A DNA stretch of 64,000 bases from Citrobacter farmeri (GTDB taxonomy: Bacteria > Pseudomonadota > Gammaproteobacteria > Enterobacterales > Enterobacteriaceae). The DNA is taken from positions 4,092,001-4,156,000 of the forward strand of contig NZ_CP077291.1 of assembly GCF_019048065.1 (NCBI RefSeq). The letters run 5' to 3'. A program made the position numbers and the translations under genes. Position 1 is the stretch's first letter; each line of letters begins with the position of its first letter. Below the pieces are notes generated by a model. The model made no database searches. It saw only the letters and a list, made by a program, of their open reading frames with translations, and was not told the origin of the DNA. This document shows, piece by piece, positions 43,736 to 53,930 of this stretch.

Positions 43736-44214
43736 CAGTAAACCTGTACCGTGCCGTATCCGGCCAACGTTGCGCTTACCTGCATCGTAGGGGTTCTCAA
43801 AAGCGCCTCCCGCAGTACAGCAAAATGCGCCGTGCCAGGCAGCGTTATACAGCCTTCGCTAACGCCTTTATAGCCTGCCGGGTGTAACCGGAAATGGCCG
43901 CGCTCCACCTTGTCTATAAACGTCCAGTCATCAATTTTTCCATCCTCCCGATACAGCGCAAACCAGACCGATCGATCTGAACCGGTGTACTGCGTAGCTG
44001 CCCAATCCTGAATCATCGTTCTGAGGCCTCCAGACGGGCGGCTGACAATATAGTATTTGCCAGGCGGTAACGGGCCTGCATTCGGAACATTCACGGAGGC
44101 AGGGTTATTTCTGTGAGTACCCTCATAGCCTGAATACGCGGGAAAGAAACCAATACCGGGACAACTGAGGTTTGATAAACCGTTTCCGTTCAGCCTGAAC
44201 GTACACTGGATCAT
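43735..44214 (-). CDS. Tlde1-like L,D-transpeptidase-fold T6SS effector (DUF2778)
   Basis: ATG 44214 overlaps the hcp stop (ATGA) and gives 159 aa. It has the YkuD-like catalytic block HPAGYKGVSEGC with His111 and Cys122 and the DUF2778 features PLPPGKYYIVSRP and WTFIDKVERGHFRLHPAG. Salmonella Tlde1 exchanges D-amino acids and cuts tetrapeptide stems of target-cell peptidoglycan. There is no signal peptide, consistent with delivery by a type VI machine. It is translated with the Hcp carrier. Confidence 0.85.
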   Translation of the reverse strand: MIQCTFRLNGNGLSNLSCPGIGFFPAYSGYEGTHRNNPASVNVPNAGPLPPGKYYIVSRPSGGLRTMIQDWAATQYTGSDRSVWFALYREDGKIDDWTFIDKVERGHFRLHPAGYKGVSEGCITLPGTAHFAVLREALLRTPTMQVSATLAGYGTVQVY

Positions 44215-44693
44215 CGTTCGTTCCATGAGTCAGAGAAAATGATATTCCCGTCGCAATGCTTCCAGGTGATTTTGTCGTAGCGGAGGGCGATCCCCTCGAG
44301 GTGATTGTGTTTCTCAGTGCTTTCGTTTTTGCAGTTGTGCATCAGCGGGCATACAGAAACAATTTTGACGCCTTCCAGCAGCATATTAAAGTATTCCACC
44401 TCCTGGCCTGCATCGTTAATTTTGTACCACTTAAATTCGGCGCTTTTGAGCGTCTGGCCGGTGGCAACGGCCTTGTAAAGATAGGGGCTGGAGTAATCAA
44501 ACTCCTTTTCAAAATTGAGCGCGCTATGTACCCGCGTGCCGGTGATCTTGCCCGTATTATTGTCTGTAGGCAGGAACAAACCGTGACCGAACCCGAGCAC
44601 CTCTATGCTTCCCTCGCGACCCCTTACATCAACACCGCCTTTAATATCCGCGCCGCCGTCGTCTTTAAGCCATAAATAAGCCGGTATAGCCAT
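44211..44693 (-). CDS. hcp: Orphan Hcp, type VI secretion tube protein
   Basis: The 160-aa protein (ATG 44693, MAIPAYLWLKDDGGADIKGG) has the Hcp family sequence throughout, ending GNIIFSDSWNER. Hcp hexamers form the inner tube and chaperone small effectors. No other T6SS genes are nearby, so this is an orphan hcp that would use a machine elsewhere in the genome. It is the first gene of the coupled hcp-toxin-immunity operon. Confidence 0.93.
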   Translation of the reverse strand: MAIPAYLWLKDDGGADIKGGVDVRGREGSIEVLGFGHGLFLPTDNNTGKITGTRVHSALNFEKEFDYSSPYLYKAVATGQTLKSAEFKWYKINDAGQEVEYFNMLLEGVKIVSVCPLMHNCKNESTEKHNHLEGIALRYDKITWKHCDGNIIFSDSWNER

Positions 44694-45116
44694 TTTATTA
44701 ATTCCATTTAATTGAAAAATCAACCAAACCTTACAGCTACTGAATTTTAAAAAATGTAATTTTTTATAAGCACAGAAACCTCGATAAATTATTACTATGA
44801 ATAATTCATATAAATAATTGCACTCAATCTATTAAGGGGCATGGAATCGCCAGGCATGCCTGCATAGCAGACGGCCCACCTCATCAAATTTTCACACCCG
44901 CGAAATTAAAAAAAGTAGGCTGACTCGATGGGCTGGCGGCGCGTCGGATGATGAGCAAAAAATAAACAACCCTCCATCATTGAAAATTCGCCACATTAAA
45001 TAACAATAAGTTAAGCCGATGATGATGATGCCAATGAAATGCAAAAAACCAGTCGTTTTCCGCGCGAACGTCGCCTCGTGGATGGGCGATGCCCCGGAGT
45101 ACATTTAGTAATTTAG
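44694..45116. other. Intergenic region upstream of hcp
   Basis: This 423-bp AT-rich stretch contains only a doubtful 70-aa frame (44892-45104, minus) with one hydrophobic helix and no ribosome site. It presumably holds the hcp promoter; no clear -10/-35 pair was fixed. Confidence 0.4.
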
Positions 45117-45263
45117 TGGCTCAACTTGAGCCGCTATTATCGTACCGGTGCGGTAAAAGAGCATGTTACTAAGTGGCAAAACCGGCAGTTGGATGCGCTG
45201 TATGCCATTGTTTATATGGACTGCATTGTTGTAAAAGTTCGTCATGATGGGAAAGTTGCTTGA
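45117..45263 (+). pseudogene. IS256-family transposase fragment
   Basis: One frame encodes VKEHVTKWQNRQLDALYAIV and YMDCIVVKVRHDGKVA before a stop at 45261. This is the central catalytic-Asp region typical of IS256-type (Mutator) transposases (WQNRPLDAVYP-VVYLDCI-VKVR). Only about 48 residues remain, so it is a decayed insertion remnant. Confidence 0.75.
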
Positions 45264-45326
45264 GGTTTAACTGCTTGTTTTTCCACACAAGATAGAAATA
45301 GTGATTTATCTTACCTAAACCACCTT

Positions 45327-45354
45327 GTCGCTGGTTCAAGTCCAGCAGGGGCCA
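45327..45354 (+). repeat. Third, degenerate copy of the ileX att sequence
   Basis: 28 bases identical to the T-arm and acceptor part of ileX (GTCGCTGGTTCAAGTCCAGC then AGGGGCCA), followed by GCAAA in place of CCAAA. It lies 2.3 kb beyond attR and bounds the effector island on the right. Confidence 0.9.
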
Positions 45355-45442
45355 GCAAATTCAATGAGTTACAACAGCGCGGAAATAAGAGAAAGGGATG
45401 CTCTTCCCTGGCTGGCAAGAGCATCAAGGCAAGTTGTTGGCT

Positions 45443-45757
45443 TCACGCGCGCTCAACTTCGACCAGCTCCTGAAGCTGCTCACGCATATACAATGAAAAA
45501 TATTCAGGGTCTCTAATCAAAACCCGTTCACCGGCTTCAAACTTCTCAGCCCACTTAACCAGTTTTTGCGTAAACCCAGGGTTCCATCCCTCCCGCTCTC
45601 CTCGGGCAGTAATATCTGCAACACTCGCCGGACACCCTAATTCTTTCAAATACTTCAAAATTCCTTTCGCCGTGCTTTCATCCATAGGTTCAGGTGAAGA
45701 AGCCGAGGTGTTCATACCGTTAATGAAATCTAATGCTTTATCAATGACTGCAGGCAT
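45443..45757 (-). CDS. YoaC-family (DUF1889) protein
   Basis: ATG 45757 with AAGGA 8 nt upstream gives 104 aa. The sequence MPAVIDKALDFINGMNTSAS, STAKGILKYLKELGCPASVAD and EGWNPGFTQKLVKWAEK parallels E. coli YoaC, a small helical protein of unknown function. In E. coli yoaC is elsewhere, so this copy is either moved or a paralogue carried beside the island. Confidence 0.85.
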   Translation of the reverse strand: MPAVIDKALDFINGMNTSASSPEPMDESTAKGILKYLKELGCPASVADITARGEREGWNPGFTQKLVKWAEKFEAGERVLIRDPEYFSLYMREQLQELVEVERA

Positions 45758-45866
45758 ACTTTTATCCTTAAAATTTACCATGTAAAACACAAGACTACCC
45801 TATGACCTTAAACCGATTTCAGCAGCAAAGAAATCATTAAATTTCATTGTCCCGACGGCGCTCACT

Positions 45867-46634
45867 TTACTTGTTGTGCCAGTAAGCCGCCGCACGGACT
45901 AACTGCTGATCGAACGGTTCCTGCTCAAAGCGCTGGCTGAGGTTTTTCACCACTTTTCCTTCTCCGGTGATCCAGATGAAGTAATCTTCTTCCGGCACCT
46001 CAATCTGCGCCAGTCGCGAAGTAACCGCCTGCTCATCGTGTCCCAGCCATTCAATGGCAAACTCATCCAGATGCGCGAGGTAATCCTGATATGCTGGATC
46101 GGCAACACTCACCAGCGCGGTCACCGTCGGTTTTACCGGTAAGCGGCTCAGCGCCTCAAGACGACGCCGCAACGCTGGCATACCGGACTCATCACAAACA
46201 TAGAGCTGGTAAGCGTAGTCTTCCGGCACCACCAGCGAACCACGTGGCCCGCCGATCGTCAGCGTATCGCCTGCGCGCGCTTTCATAGCCCAACCACTTG
46301 CCACACCGCCGTCGTGAATAAAGAAATCCAGCGCCAGCTCATGACGGGCTTCGTCGTACAGCGGCGTATAGTCACGAGACGCCGGACGTACGCCCTCCCC
46401 CCAGACAATGCCTTCCTCCGTCACTGTTGGCGGAACAAAATGGCTGCCAGGCTGCGGGAAAAACACCTTACTGTGATCGTCAAAACCACGCGAGCTAAAG
46501 CCTTCCAGCGCATCGCCGCCAAGAACAATGCGCTGGAAGCCCGTGCCAATACGTTCTACGCGCAGAACGGTAAGTTCGCGAAAGCGCAGTTCATTGCGTA
46601 CGCGCTGAGGGTAACGTGAAGTTTTATCCATCAT
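45867..46634 (-). CDS. yqjH: NADPH-dependent ferric-chelate reductase YqjH (NfeF)
   Basis: The 255-aa siderophore-interacting flavoprotein reduces ferric siderophores with NADPH and FAD in the cytoplasm. The FAD motif SRDYTPLY, the GGPRGSLVVP segment and C-terminal FIWITGEGKVVKNL are all present. It is divergent from its regulator yqjI, with a Fur-like box and YqjI palindrome in front. Confidence 0.96.
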   Translation of the reverse strand: MMDKTSRYPQRVRNELRFRELTVLRVERIGTGFQRIVLGGDALEGFSSRGFDDHSKVFFPQPGSHFVPPTVTEEGIVWGEGVRPASRDYTPLYDEARHELALDFFIHDGGVASGWAMKARAGDTLTIGGPRGSLVVPEDYAYQLYVCDESGMPALRRRLEALSRLPVKPTVTALVSVADPAYQDYLAHLDEFAIEWLGHDEQAVTSRLAQIEVPEEDYFIWITGEGKVVKNLSQRFEQEPFDQQLVRAAAYWHNK

Positions 46635-46655
46635 CTTTTGGCCTTTATGTGATAA

Positions 46656-46700
46656 TCAGATATATCGAAATTAATTTTCAAATGATAATGATTGTTAATC
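46656..46700 (-). promoter_or_regulatory. YqjI half-operator and Fur-like box upstream of yqjH
   Basis: TCAGATATATCGAA (46656-46669) is an imperfect copy of the palindrome near yqjI. AAATGATAATGATTGTTAAT (46680-46699) resembles a Fur box. This matches the E. coli yqjH control by both YqjI (nickel) and Fur (iron). Confidence 0.65.
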
Positions 46701-46828
46701 ACCGGGATTGCAAGTCATTTTTTGATAGCGCCTGAAAAGTGGCACCTGAAAATATTTAGTGTTTAAATTCATTAAGTTAAAAAACAAACCAATATTGAAC
46801 TTGTCAAAATTCATGGTTTAGATATAAA

Positions 46829-46842
46829 TTAGATATATCTAA
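46829..46842. promoter_or_regulatory. YqjI operator palindrome
   Basis: TTAGATATATCTAA is a 14-bp perfect palindrome 20 bp before yqjI, suited to a PadR dimer and to autoregulation. Confidence 0.7.
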
Positions 46843-46861
46843 AACACATCAGGAGAGTAAC

Positions 46862-47413
46862 ATGCGACATCATCAGGAAGGTTGCTGTAAAGGCGAAGGG
46901 CATCATCACGGCGGTTGCGAACATCGTCACGGCAGAGGCGGCGGACGGCGTCAGCGCTTTTTTGGTCATGGGGAGCTGCGTCTGGTGATTCTGGACATTC
47001 TTTCTCGCGAGGCCAGCCACGGCTATGAGCTGATCAAAGCCATCGAGAATCTGACGCAGGGCAACTATACGCCGAGTCCTGGCGTGATCTATCCAACCCT
47101 GGATTTCCTCCAGGATCAGGCCTTTATTACGATAAGCGAAGAGGATGGCGGACGTAAAAAAATCACTATTACCGACGGCGGCGCACAGTGGCTGGAGGAG
47201 AATCGTGAACATCTCGGTCACATCCAGGAACGCGTTAACGCACGCAATGTTGGATTTGAGTTGCGTAAGAACCCGCAGATGAAGCGAGCGCTGGAAAACT
47301 TCAAAGCGGTGTTGGATCTGAGGGTCAACCAGGGTGACATCAGCGACGCGCAGCTTAAAAAGATCATTGGCGTGATCGACCGCGCGGCGCTGGAAATCAC
47401 TCAGCTTGATTAA
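46862..47413 (+). CDS. yqjI: Nickel-responsive PadR-family regulator YqjI (NfeR)
   Basis: The 183-aa repressor has a His/Cys-rich metal-sensing N terminus (residues 3-24, with CC and repeated HH), then a PadR winged helix ([35 protein letters not shown]). It is shorter than E. coli YqjI (207 aa), mainly in the metal-rich arm. It represses itself and yqjH; nickel relieves repression in E. coli. Its last bases overlap the convergent MCP gene. Confidence 0.95.
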   Translation: MRHHQEGCCKGEGHHHGGCEHRHGRGGGRRQRFFGHGELRLVILDILSREASHGYELIKAIENLTQGNYTPSPGVIYPTLDFLQDQAFITISEEDGGRKKITITDGGAQWLEENREHLGHIQERVNARNVGFELRKNPQMKRALENFKAVLDLRVNQGDISDAQLKKIIGVIDRAALEITQLD

Positions 47414-48975
47414 GCAGGCAAGGCGTCACCTTCGCGAACGCGGAACACTTTCACCATCTCTTTTAAGTGTAACGCCTGCTCGTTCAGTGACGCCGCGGCC
47501 GCAACGGACTCCTCGACCAGACAGGAGTTCTGTTGCGTGGTGGCGTCAATCAGGCCAATCGCGCTGTTGATCTGCGAGATGCCATCCGTCTGCTCACGAC
47601 TGGCCTGGCCAATTTCCCGCAGGATAACATCCATCTCCTCAACATTGTTTACCATACCGTTAATCAGGGCGTTAGCCTTCTCGACCAGTTGCATCCCTTC
47701 CTGAGTCTGACCGGTGGAATCCTCAATCAGATGACGGATCTCACTGGCAGAAGACGCGCTTTTCTGCGCCAGTTGGCGAACTTCTCCCGCCACCACGGCA
47801 AATCCACGGCCATGCTCACCGGCTCGCGCAGCCTCGACCGCCGCATTGAGCGCCAGAATATTGGTCTGGAAGGCAATAGAGTCAATCAGGTTGATGATGT
47901 CTGACATCCGGTTAGACGTTTCATTAATCACACGCATTTTCTGCGTCACCTGATTCATCATCTCACCATTGTTTTTTACGACGGTCGCCGCCCCCGCAGA
48001 GAGTTTCGTCGCTTCTCCGGTATGTTCGGCTGTGTTTTTAACCGTGGCGGTGATCTGCTCCATCGACGCGGCGGTCTGCTCGACGGAGCTCGCCTGTTCT
48101 TCGGTACGTGCAGCCAGATCCTGGTTTCCGGCGACAATCTGCGCCGCCGCGCTGGAAATATTCTCCGAGCCGTTCTGAACTTCCTGGACGATCTCCAGCA
48201 GACGAGTTTTCATTACCATCAGCGCGTGTAGCAGTTCGCCGGTCTCATCTTTCTGGGTGGTAATGATATTGCGGGTCAGGTCCCCCTCGGCGATTGCTTC
48301 GGCAAACTGCACTGCTTCATTCAGTGGCCGGGTGATGGAGCGCACGATATACCAGCCCATGATACAGCCCGCAGCAATACCGATGAGCGCCAGGGCGCTA
48401 AGCAGCGCCCGGTTCGTGTTAAAGTCGCTTTCCACCTGTGCGCCGGCGCGCAGCATCTGCCTGTCTTCAATGGCGATCAATGCCTGAACTTTAGCTTTAT
48501 AGGCCTGCTGTACATTAACCGTTGTGGTCATCATCTCCTGCATCGCCGCCTGTCGGTTATGGTTTTGCAGTTCCTGCAGAATACGAAATCGGGAGGCGAG
48601 ATACTGCTCACGCACGTCGCGGATCCCGGCAATGACATTTTTCGATTCGGCGTTTAGCGGCGCGGCGTTCAGTTCATCCAGCAACACCGTAATTTGCTGG
48701 CTGATGGTGTCGAGTTTTTTCTGTGACGTCTGGGCCCACTGTCCCTCTTCGTCCATCAGCATCAGTTGCTGCGTACTGACAAAATCCTGGAAATGATCGA
48801 TGAGCTTGTTGGCTTTTACCGTGATGGGATAATCATTGGTAATGATGTTTTGCATACCGCTGTTGGCGCGGTCCAGGCTAAATAATGAAAGGCCCGAACT
48901 CACCATCATCAGTACAATAAACAATCCAAACGCGATAAATAATTTTGAGCGAATTTTCATGTTACGCAAAAACAT
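47410..48975 (-). CDS. Methyl-accepting chemotaxis protein, 4HB sensor type
   Basis: A 521-aa transducer has an N-terminal transmembrane helix ([21 protein letters not shown]), a periplasmic four-helix-bundle sensor (about 35-190), a second helix ([22 protein letters not shown]), HAMP, and the signalling tip [34 protein letters not shown]. It lacks the C-terminal CheR/CheB pentapeptide and ends [11 protein letters not shown] 48975 has GGGAG upstream. It is not present between yqjI and aer in E. coli K-12. Ligand unknown. A sigma-28 promoter precedes it. Confidence 0.93.
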   Translation of the reverse strand: MFLRNMKIRSKLFIAFGLFIVLMMVSSGLSLFSLDRANSGMQNIITNDYPITVKANKLIDHFQDFVSTQQLMLMDEEGQWAQTSQKKLDTISQQITVLLDELNAAPLNAESKNVIAGIRDVREQYLASRFRILQELQNHNRQAAMQEMMTTTVNVQQAYKAKVQALIAIEDRQMLRAGAQVESDFNTNRALLSALALIGIAAGCIMGWYIVRSITRPLNEAVQFAEAIAEGDLTRNIITTQKDETGELLHALMVMKTRLLEIVQEVQNGSENISSAAAQIVAGNQDLAARTEEQASSVEQTAASMEQITATVKNTAEHTGEATKLSAGAATVVKNNGEMMNQVTQKMRVINETSNRMSDIINLIDSIAFQTNILALNAAVEAARAGEHGRGFAVVAGEVRQLAQKSASSASEIRHLIEDSTGQTQEGMQLVEKANALINGMVNNVEEMDVILREIGQASREQTDGISQINSAIGLIDATTQQNSCLVEESVAAAASLNEQALHLKEMVKVFRVREGDALPA

Positions 48976-49014
48976 ATATTCTCCCTGGAGATAGTTTTCT
49001 TCAGACAGATTCCT

Positions 49015-49041
49015 TTATCGGTAACAATCTCACTAACTTTA
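49015..49041 (-). promoter_or_regulatory. Sigma-28 (FliA) promoter of the MCP gene
   Basis: On the minus strand TAAA, a 15-bp spacer, and ACCGATAA match the FliA consensus TAAA-N15-GCCGATAA at all but one base. The remaining 49042-49285 stretch has only the aer-side hairpin. Confidence 0.85.
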
Positions 49042-49239
49042 TGATATTGATCGCTTTTTATTATCAATAATTGCTGGTAAATAGTTTTTGACGATGGATA
49101 GAGGCAGACCGATCGTTATATAAACGATTTTTTATAATGCCTAAATAGCCAGAAGAGAGAAATTGAAAGAAGTTAATAAAATAGAGAAATAACCCGTAGG
49201 TAGTAATATTTAATATATCATTAACATTATTATTACAAT

Positions 49240-49265
49240 AACGCTTACCGTTACAGGTAAGCGTT
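49240..49265 (-). terminator. Hairpin downstream of aer
   Basis: A perfect 10-bp stem AACGCTTACC (49240-49249) / GGTAAGCGTT (49256-49265) lies 20 bp after the aer stop. The T tract is weak on the minus side (ATTGTAATAAT). Confidence 0.6.
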
Positions 49266-49285
49266 GATGAGGATAAAGGAAAGGG

Positions 49286-50806
49286 TTAGTGCAGCACCGT
49301 CACGGCATCTTCCAGACGGCTGGCGCGGTGTTTAACCATAGCGGACACCTGGGCGCTCTCTTCAACCAGTTCGGCGTTCTTTTGTGTAATGTGGTTAAGT
49401 TCATCCACCGCACGCGTCAGGCTGGTCAAGCCATCGGACTGTTCCAGCGTAGAATGGCTGATCTGCGCAATCAACTGGGTGACGTTCTGGACCTGAGAGA
49501 CAATATCATCCATCGTGCGCCCCGCCGCATGGACCTGCTGGGCGCCAGACTGCACTTTATCCGCGCTGGCATCGATCAGCTTACGAATATCGTTCGCCGC
49601 ACTGGCACTGCGGCTGGCCAGGTGGCGTACCTCACCCGCCACAACGGCAAACCCTTTCCCCTGCTCACCCGCCCTGGCCGCTTCAACCGCGGCGTTCAGC
49701 GCAAGGATATTCGTCTGGAAAGCGATATCGTTGATAAGCGTAGTGATGGTGCCGATGCGCTGCGTGCTGTTGGCGATGTCATCCATGGTTTTAATCACGG
49801 TGTCCATCGCTTCACCGCCCTGCGTCGCCGCGTTACTGGCCGCAATCGACAGCTTATCGGCGGCGGACGCGGTTTCTGAGTTTTGCTTAACCGACGCCGC
49901 CATTTGATTCATGGTGGTCACCGTCTGCTGCACATTATCGACCGTCTGGCGGGTATGCTTATTCAGATCGTCATTACCTTTCGCCAGCGTTTCGCTGCCG
50001 TTTCTGACGCTCGACACCTGGCTTGAAACATCATTGATTAGCCAGCGACACATCAGACCAAGCTGCCCGATGGCGCGCAGCGTCAGCCCCAGTTCGTCAC
50101 TGCGATTAAGATGCGCCACGCTGTTCCGCTCTCCGGTCGCGACCTTCAGCGCTTGTTTTGCCACATTCTCAATCGGACGGACAATCTGCCACTCAAAAGT
50201 TGCCGTACCCAGCAGCATCACCAGCGCACACATCAACTGTGCGAACCCTAACGCGCCGGACAGATGCAGCGTCGCCGCCAGCACGCCATAAATGAGCACC
50301 ATCACGCTGCGAACCCGCCAACGCACCGGCATTGCCGGCAGTTTCCCGAGCCATCCTTTACGCACCACCAGCCCCTTGTGGATCCGGCGCGAACAACGGC
50401 CTTCATTGAGTGCCTGATATAAAGGCTCAACGGCGGCGATCTCCGCGTCCGTCGCGCGGGTACGGATCGACATGTATCCCATCACGTTTCCCTCGCGTAC
50501 CATCGGTACCGCGTTCGCCCGAACCCAGTAATGATCGCCATTTTTACGGCGGTTCTTGACGATGCCACTCCACGGCTCGCCCTGCTGCAGGGTGTACCAC
50601 ATGTCGGCAAAGGCCGCTTTCGGCATATCCGGATGACGCACCAGGTTATGAGGCTGCGCCAGCAATTCATTGAGTGAGTAACCGCTGATATTGACGAACG
50701 TATCGTTGGCGTGCGTGATATTGCTGTGAAGATCGGTAGTCGACATGAGGGTCGTATCGTCATCCAGCGGTGTATTTTGCTGGGTAACGTAGCGCTGAGA
50801 AGACAT
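49286..50806 (-). CDS. aer: Aerotaxis receptor Aer
   Basis: The 506-aa length equals E. coli Aer. It has an N-terminal PAS domain binding FAD ([40 protein letters not shown]), a membrane anchor (about 165-205), HAMP, and the kinase-control tip [34 protein letters not shown]. It senses redox state and guides energy taxis. Own sigma-28 promoter upstream. Confidence 0.97.
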   Translation of the reverse strand: MSSQRYVTQQNTPLDDDTTLMSTTDLHSNITHANDTFVNISGYSLNELLAQPHNLVRHPDMPKAAFADMWYTLQQGEPWSGIVKNRRKNGDHYWVRANAVPMVREGNVMGYMSIRTRATDAEIAAVEPLYQALNEGRCSRRIHKGLVVRKGWLGKLPAMPVRWRVRSVMVLIYGVLAATLHLSGALGFAQLMCALVMLLGTATFEWQIVRPIENVAKQALKVATGERNSVAHLNRSDELGLTLRAIGQLGLMCRWLINDVSSQVSSVRNGSETLAKGNDDLNKHTRQTVDNVQQTVTTMNQMAASVKQNSETASAADKLSIAASNAATQGGEAMDTVIKTMDDIANSTQRIGTITTLINDIAFQTNILALNAAVEAARAGEQGKGFAVVAGEVRHLASRSASAANDIRKLIDASADKVQSGAQQVHAAGRTMDDIVSQVQNVTQLIAQISHSTLEQSDGLTSLTRAVDELNHITQKNAELVEESAQVSAMVKHRASRLEDAVTVLH

Positions 50807-50855
50807 AGTCGCGTCCTGTGCTAGTTATCTGGTTGTTAACTTTTTGTCAGATGTT

Positions 50856-50882
50856 ATTTCGGCGCTAACAGATTTATCTTTA
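50856..50882 (-). promoter_or_regulatory. Sigma-28 promoter of aer
   Basis: On the minus strand TAAA, 15 bp, then GCCGAAAT: it keeps the conserved GCCGA core of the FliA -10. It is 50 bp before the aer ATG. Confidence 0.75.
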
Positions 50883-51008
50883 GATGTTAAATTTGATTTA
50901 GATCGCAATTTGCGATTAAACCTCACGATTTGTACGAATTCTAATTGATTGATTTAAAATACTTTCATAATGAAACTATAAAATCACCCTGAGTGATACG
51001 CACTGTAA

Positions 51009-51024
51009 TTGCACAATTTTCGCA
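51009..51024 (+). promoter_or_regulatory. Possible sigma-54 promoter of patA
   Basis: TTGCAC-AATTT-TCGCA fits TGGCAC-N5-TTGCA in most positions, though -24 GG reads TG. E. coli patA has a sigma-54 promoter; the match here is partial. Confidence 0.45.
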
Positions 51025-51101
51025 CTATTTCGGCGCAGTCGCCCCTTCTGAAGCCACTCTCGTGCGATCTTTGCCCTGCACAAAAACGCATCAACTGTTA
51101 A

Positions 51102-52616
<1,515 letters not shown>

Positions 52617-52620
52617 ACAA

Positions 52621-52656
52621 AATGCCGGGTGACGCTTTGCTTACCCGGCATTATTT
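52621..52656. terminator. Terminator shared by patA and the ygjH remnant
   Basis: AATGCCGGGT (52621-52630) pairs perfectly with ACCCGGCATT (52643-52652), with T-rich DNA on both sides. It lies between convergent genes. Confidence 0.8.
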
Positions 52657-52659
52657 TGC

Positions 52660-52836
<177 letters not shown>

Positions 52837-52871
52837 TTATTCGCTATCGCCCGCCTCAACGTCGTCGCACA

Positions 52872-53930
52872 CTACGCCAGCCCAAGATGCTGCCAGAGCG
52901 CGTCCATCGGCATGGTCGCCAGCGCGGTACATTCGTCCGCCGCGCCGTACCAGACGTGCAGCGTGTTATTACGAATCAACGCCCCGCAGGTAAAAACCAC
53001 ATTGCCGAAAAAGCCTTCCCGCTCATAAATTGCCGTCGGCTCCAACAACGGCACCGGCGATTTGGCGAGAATCTTCGTAGGATCGTCGAGATCGAGTAGC
53101 AACGCCCCCAGACAGTACCGCTGTCCGGCATCCACCCCGTGATAAATCTCCAGCCAGCCGCGATCGGTTTTGATCAGCGGCGCGCCGCCGCCGGACTTAC
53201 GTGAATCCCATTCGTCCCCGGAACGCCCCAGCAGATGTCGGTGATTGCCCCAGTGCAGCATATCTGGCGACTCACAGATCCAGATCTCCGGATGTCCAAA
53301 GTGACACGGTGCGGGACGCGTCAGCGCCATGTAGTGTCCGCCGATCTTTTCCGGAAAGAAACAAACGTCGCGGTTATCCGGACAAAGAATTAGCCCCCGT
53401 TTTTCCACGGTGATGAAATCACGGGTGGTCGCCAGCGCGGTGGTGATCCCCAGTGAAGAAACCGCCGAATAGTTGATATACCAAAGGCCATCTATCCGAG
53501 TAATACGCGCGTCCTCGCAACCAAACTCCTCGTAGCGACTGTCGGCAATAATAAATGGCTGCGAATCAATGGCGTAATGCACGCCGTCGACGCTGCGAGC
53601 CAGGCGCAAATGGGACATTGAGGTTAACCAGACCTGCGCCGGATCGCTTTTGAGCACGATGGTGCGCGGGTCGCAAAAATCGAAGCGATCGTCGCTGCGC
53701 TCGAAAGTTTTGGTGGATTGCCGCCAACCTTCAGCCTGCTGCTCCAGCAGCGGAACCACAATCTGCTGCGGATTATCGTTGATCACGCTTTCCGCGACGC
53801 GCAGCAGCAGAATAATTTCGCCGTTACATTCGGTGACGCCGGTATTAAAGACACATTCAACTTTGCGCCCCGGCAAGGAAGGCACCACATCTTTCGGGGT
53901 AATAAGCGGATTACCGCTGTGTCTGTTCAT
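52872..53930 (-). CDS. GH130-family glycoside phosphorylase (probably mannosyl-specific)
   Basis: A 352-aa five-bladed propeller enzyme of GH130. GCEDARITRIDG holds the family's catalytic Asp context; FNTGVTECNGEIILLLRV and SGGGAPLIKTDRGWLEIYHG are typical. GH130 enzymes use phosphate to cleave beta-mannosides and release mannose 1-phosphate. No signal peptide: cytoplasmic. It overlaps GH13 by 20 nt. The adjacent ManB-type mutase supports mannose 1-phosphate as product. The exact linkage cannot be read. Confidence 0.85.
   Translation of the reverse strand: MNRHSGNPLITPKDVVPSLPGRKVECVFNTGVTECNGEIILLLRVAESVINDNPQQIVVPLLEQQAEGWRQSTKTFERSDDRFDFCDPRTIVLKSDPAQVWLTSMSHLRLARSVDGVHYAIDSQPFIIADSRYEEFGCEDARITRIDGLWYINYSAVSSLGITTALATTRDFITVEKRGLILCPDNRDVCFFPEKIGGHYMALTRPAPCHFGHPEIWICESPDMLHWGNHRHLLGRSGDEWDSRKSGGGAPLIKTDRGWLEIYHGVDAGQRYCLGALLLDLDDPTKILAKSPVPLLEPTAIYEREGFFGNVVFTCGALIRNNTLHVWYGAADECTALATMPMDALWQHLGLA

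Larger units (their letters stand above)
43043..45354. mobile_element. Small att-bounded island with hcp-toxin-immunity cassette
   Basis: The 2.3 kb between attR and the third att copy carries only accessory DNA: a small unknown gene, regulatory palindromes, the hcp/Tlde1/immunity operon and a transposase fragment. It looks like the remains of an earlier ileX-integrated element lacking its own integrase, stacked beside the prophage. Confidence 0.65.

Noticed and set aside
44892..45104. 70-aa minus-strand frame with one hydrophobic helix
   Set aside because: No ribosome site, no family pattern, AT-rich intergenic setting; mentioned only in the region note.
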